Shown here in pieces: positions 5,559-6,056 of a stretch of DNA of 6,056 nt. A program made the translations under genes and the position numbers. The DNA comes from Rhodospirillaceae bacterium (lineage in GTDB: Bacteria > Pseudomonadota > Alphaproteobacteria > SP197), in NCBI GenBank assembly GCA_018700655.1, contig JABIUG010000252.1, forward strand, positions 1-6,056, written 5' to 3'. Numbering within the stretch: the first letter of the stretch is position 1; every line of letters begins with the position of its first letter. The notes below the pieces were generated by a model. It was not told where the DNA came from. It ran no database searches and saw nothing but the letters and a program-made list of their open reading frames with translations.

Positions 5559-6056
5559 ATGACAGACGTCATTCATGAATTTGGAATTATCTATGTCGCA
5601 ACCAAGGACGGCCACGAGGCCGCCCAGGCGCTTGCGGCCCAGGAATCCCTGAAACGCAATGCGCCGCATGTGCCCGCGACACTGATGACAACCATGCCGA
5701 ACCTGGCAGCGGCGTCCGAGCACGACTTTGATCTTGTCATCCCCGTGACGACCGAACAGGGTTTTCAATCCAGCCGGGCCGAAGCCAGGCTCGACCGTTG
5801 GGAGGCCCTGTCACGCTCGCCCTATGAAAAGACACTCCTGCTCGATAACGGTTTTCACGCCGCTTCCGGTGATATCGCGGAGATGGAACAGTTGCTGGAG
5901 AACAACGATCTGGTTCTTTCGCCGGCAGCCAGTGCCGACAGGCTCCCCGAAGCTCTCGCCGGGCATTTGTACGAGACCGGAATGGTCGGCATCCGCAGGT
6001 CTCTTGCCGCTGATGCCCTGGTCGAACAGGTCGTTGTACGACTTCGCGAGCAACTG
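5559..6056 (+). CDS. Glycosyltransferase-A-like protein, 3' end outside window
   Basis: An open frame starts with ATG directly after the phnF stop (TAGATG) and runs off the right edge, giving 166 visible codons. It has no strong ribosome binding site of its own, so translation is probably coupled to phnF. The start (HEFGIIYVATKDGHEAAQALAAQESLKRNAPHVPATLMT) looks like the first strand and helix of a nucleotide-sugar-dependent GT-A fold, with FDLVIPV next. SPYEKTLLLDNGFHAASGDIAEMEQLLENNDLVLSPA (from residue 87) resembles the stretch that in active enzymes reads SPY-x-RTLYLDTDTYV and carries the metal-binding DxD. Here the motif is D96-N97-G98, so the second acidic residue is missing. It may be a divergent transferase or one that has lost sugar-nucleotide binding. 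Base composition and codon use look like the neighbours, so there is no sign of recent transfer. That it is a gene is well supported by the frame, position and codon pattern; the family call is moderate. Confidence 0.7.
   Translation, partial: MTDVIHEFGIIYVATKDGHEAAQALAAQESLKRNAPHVPATLMTTMPNLAAASEHDFDLVIPVTTEQGFQSSRAEARLDRWEALSRSPYEKTLLLDNGFHAASGDIAEMEQLLENNDLVLSPAASADRLPEALAGHLYETGMVGIRRSLAADALVEQVVVRLREQL

Noticed and set aside
5103..5768. Antisense open frame over phnF and the following gene
   Set aside because: It is opposite a clear UTRA domain and has no motif of its own.
1..6056. tRNA, rRNA, CRISPR arrays, insertion sequences, integrase sites, riboswitches
   Set aside because: No cloverleaf, spaced repeat array, transposase frame or terminal inverted repeats were seen; almost all of the window is explained by protein-coding genes of similar base composition.

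Overview
The window looks like chromosomal DNA of a GC-rich proteobacterium, most likely an alphaproteobacterium. That assignment rests on codon use and on the phosphonate gene set (phnF, phnN, DUF1045 and an HD-domain oxygenase in one cluster); no taxonomic marker such as rRNA is present. Coding density is very high. The only real intergenic space is about 116 bp, between two divergent genes.

Layout. (1) Positions 1-1338, + strand: the 3' part of a metal-dependent amidohydrolase of the deaminase/chlorohydrolase type, whose start lies left of the window. (2) Positions 1342-2913, + strand, 3 nt further on and probably co-transcribed: an erythromycin-esterase-family protein with a ~100-residue C-terminal extension and a Glu-to-Gly change at a position known from EreB to be important. 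(3) Positions 2918-4725, - strand, converging on the esterase with a 4-nt gap: a three-gene operon read in the order PhnZ-like HD oxygenase, DUF1045 (2H phosphoesterase-like), phnN (ribose 1,5-bisphosphokinase). (4) Positions 4726-4841: a divergent control region packed with short inverted and direct repeats. (5) Positions 4842-5558, + strand: phnF, a GntR/UTRA regulator, the obvious candidate to act on that region. (6) Positions 5559-6056, + strand, starting at the base after the phnF stop: the first 166 codons of a glycosyltransferase-A-like protein that runs off the right edge.

How the genes may work together. The HD enzyme would cleave the C-P bond of a hydroxylated phosphonate oxidatively, as PhnZ does. 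PhnN makes PRPP from ribose 1,5-bisphosphate, the last step of the C-P lyase route, and DUF1045 is a likely cyclic-phosphodiesterase relative that could feed PhnN. The operon therefore mixes parts of two phosphonate routes. The C-P lyase core (phnGHIJKLM), the PhnY hydroxylase and a phosphonate transporter are not in the window and may lie beyond it. The amidohydrolase-esterase pair looks like a separate catabolic or detoxification unit.
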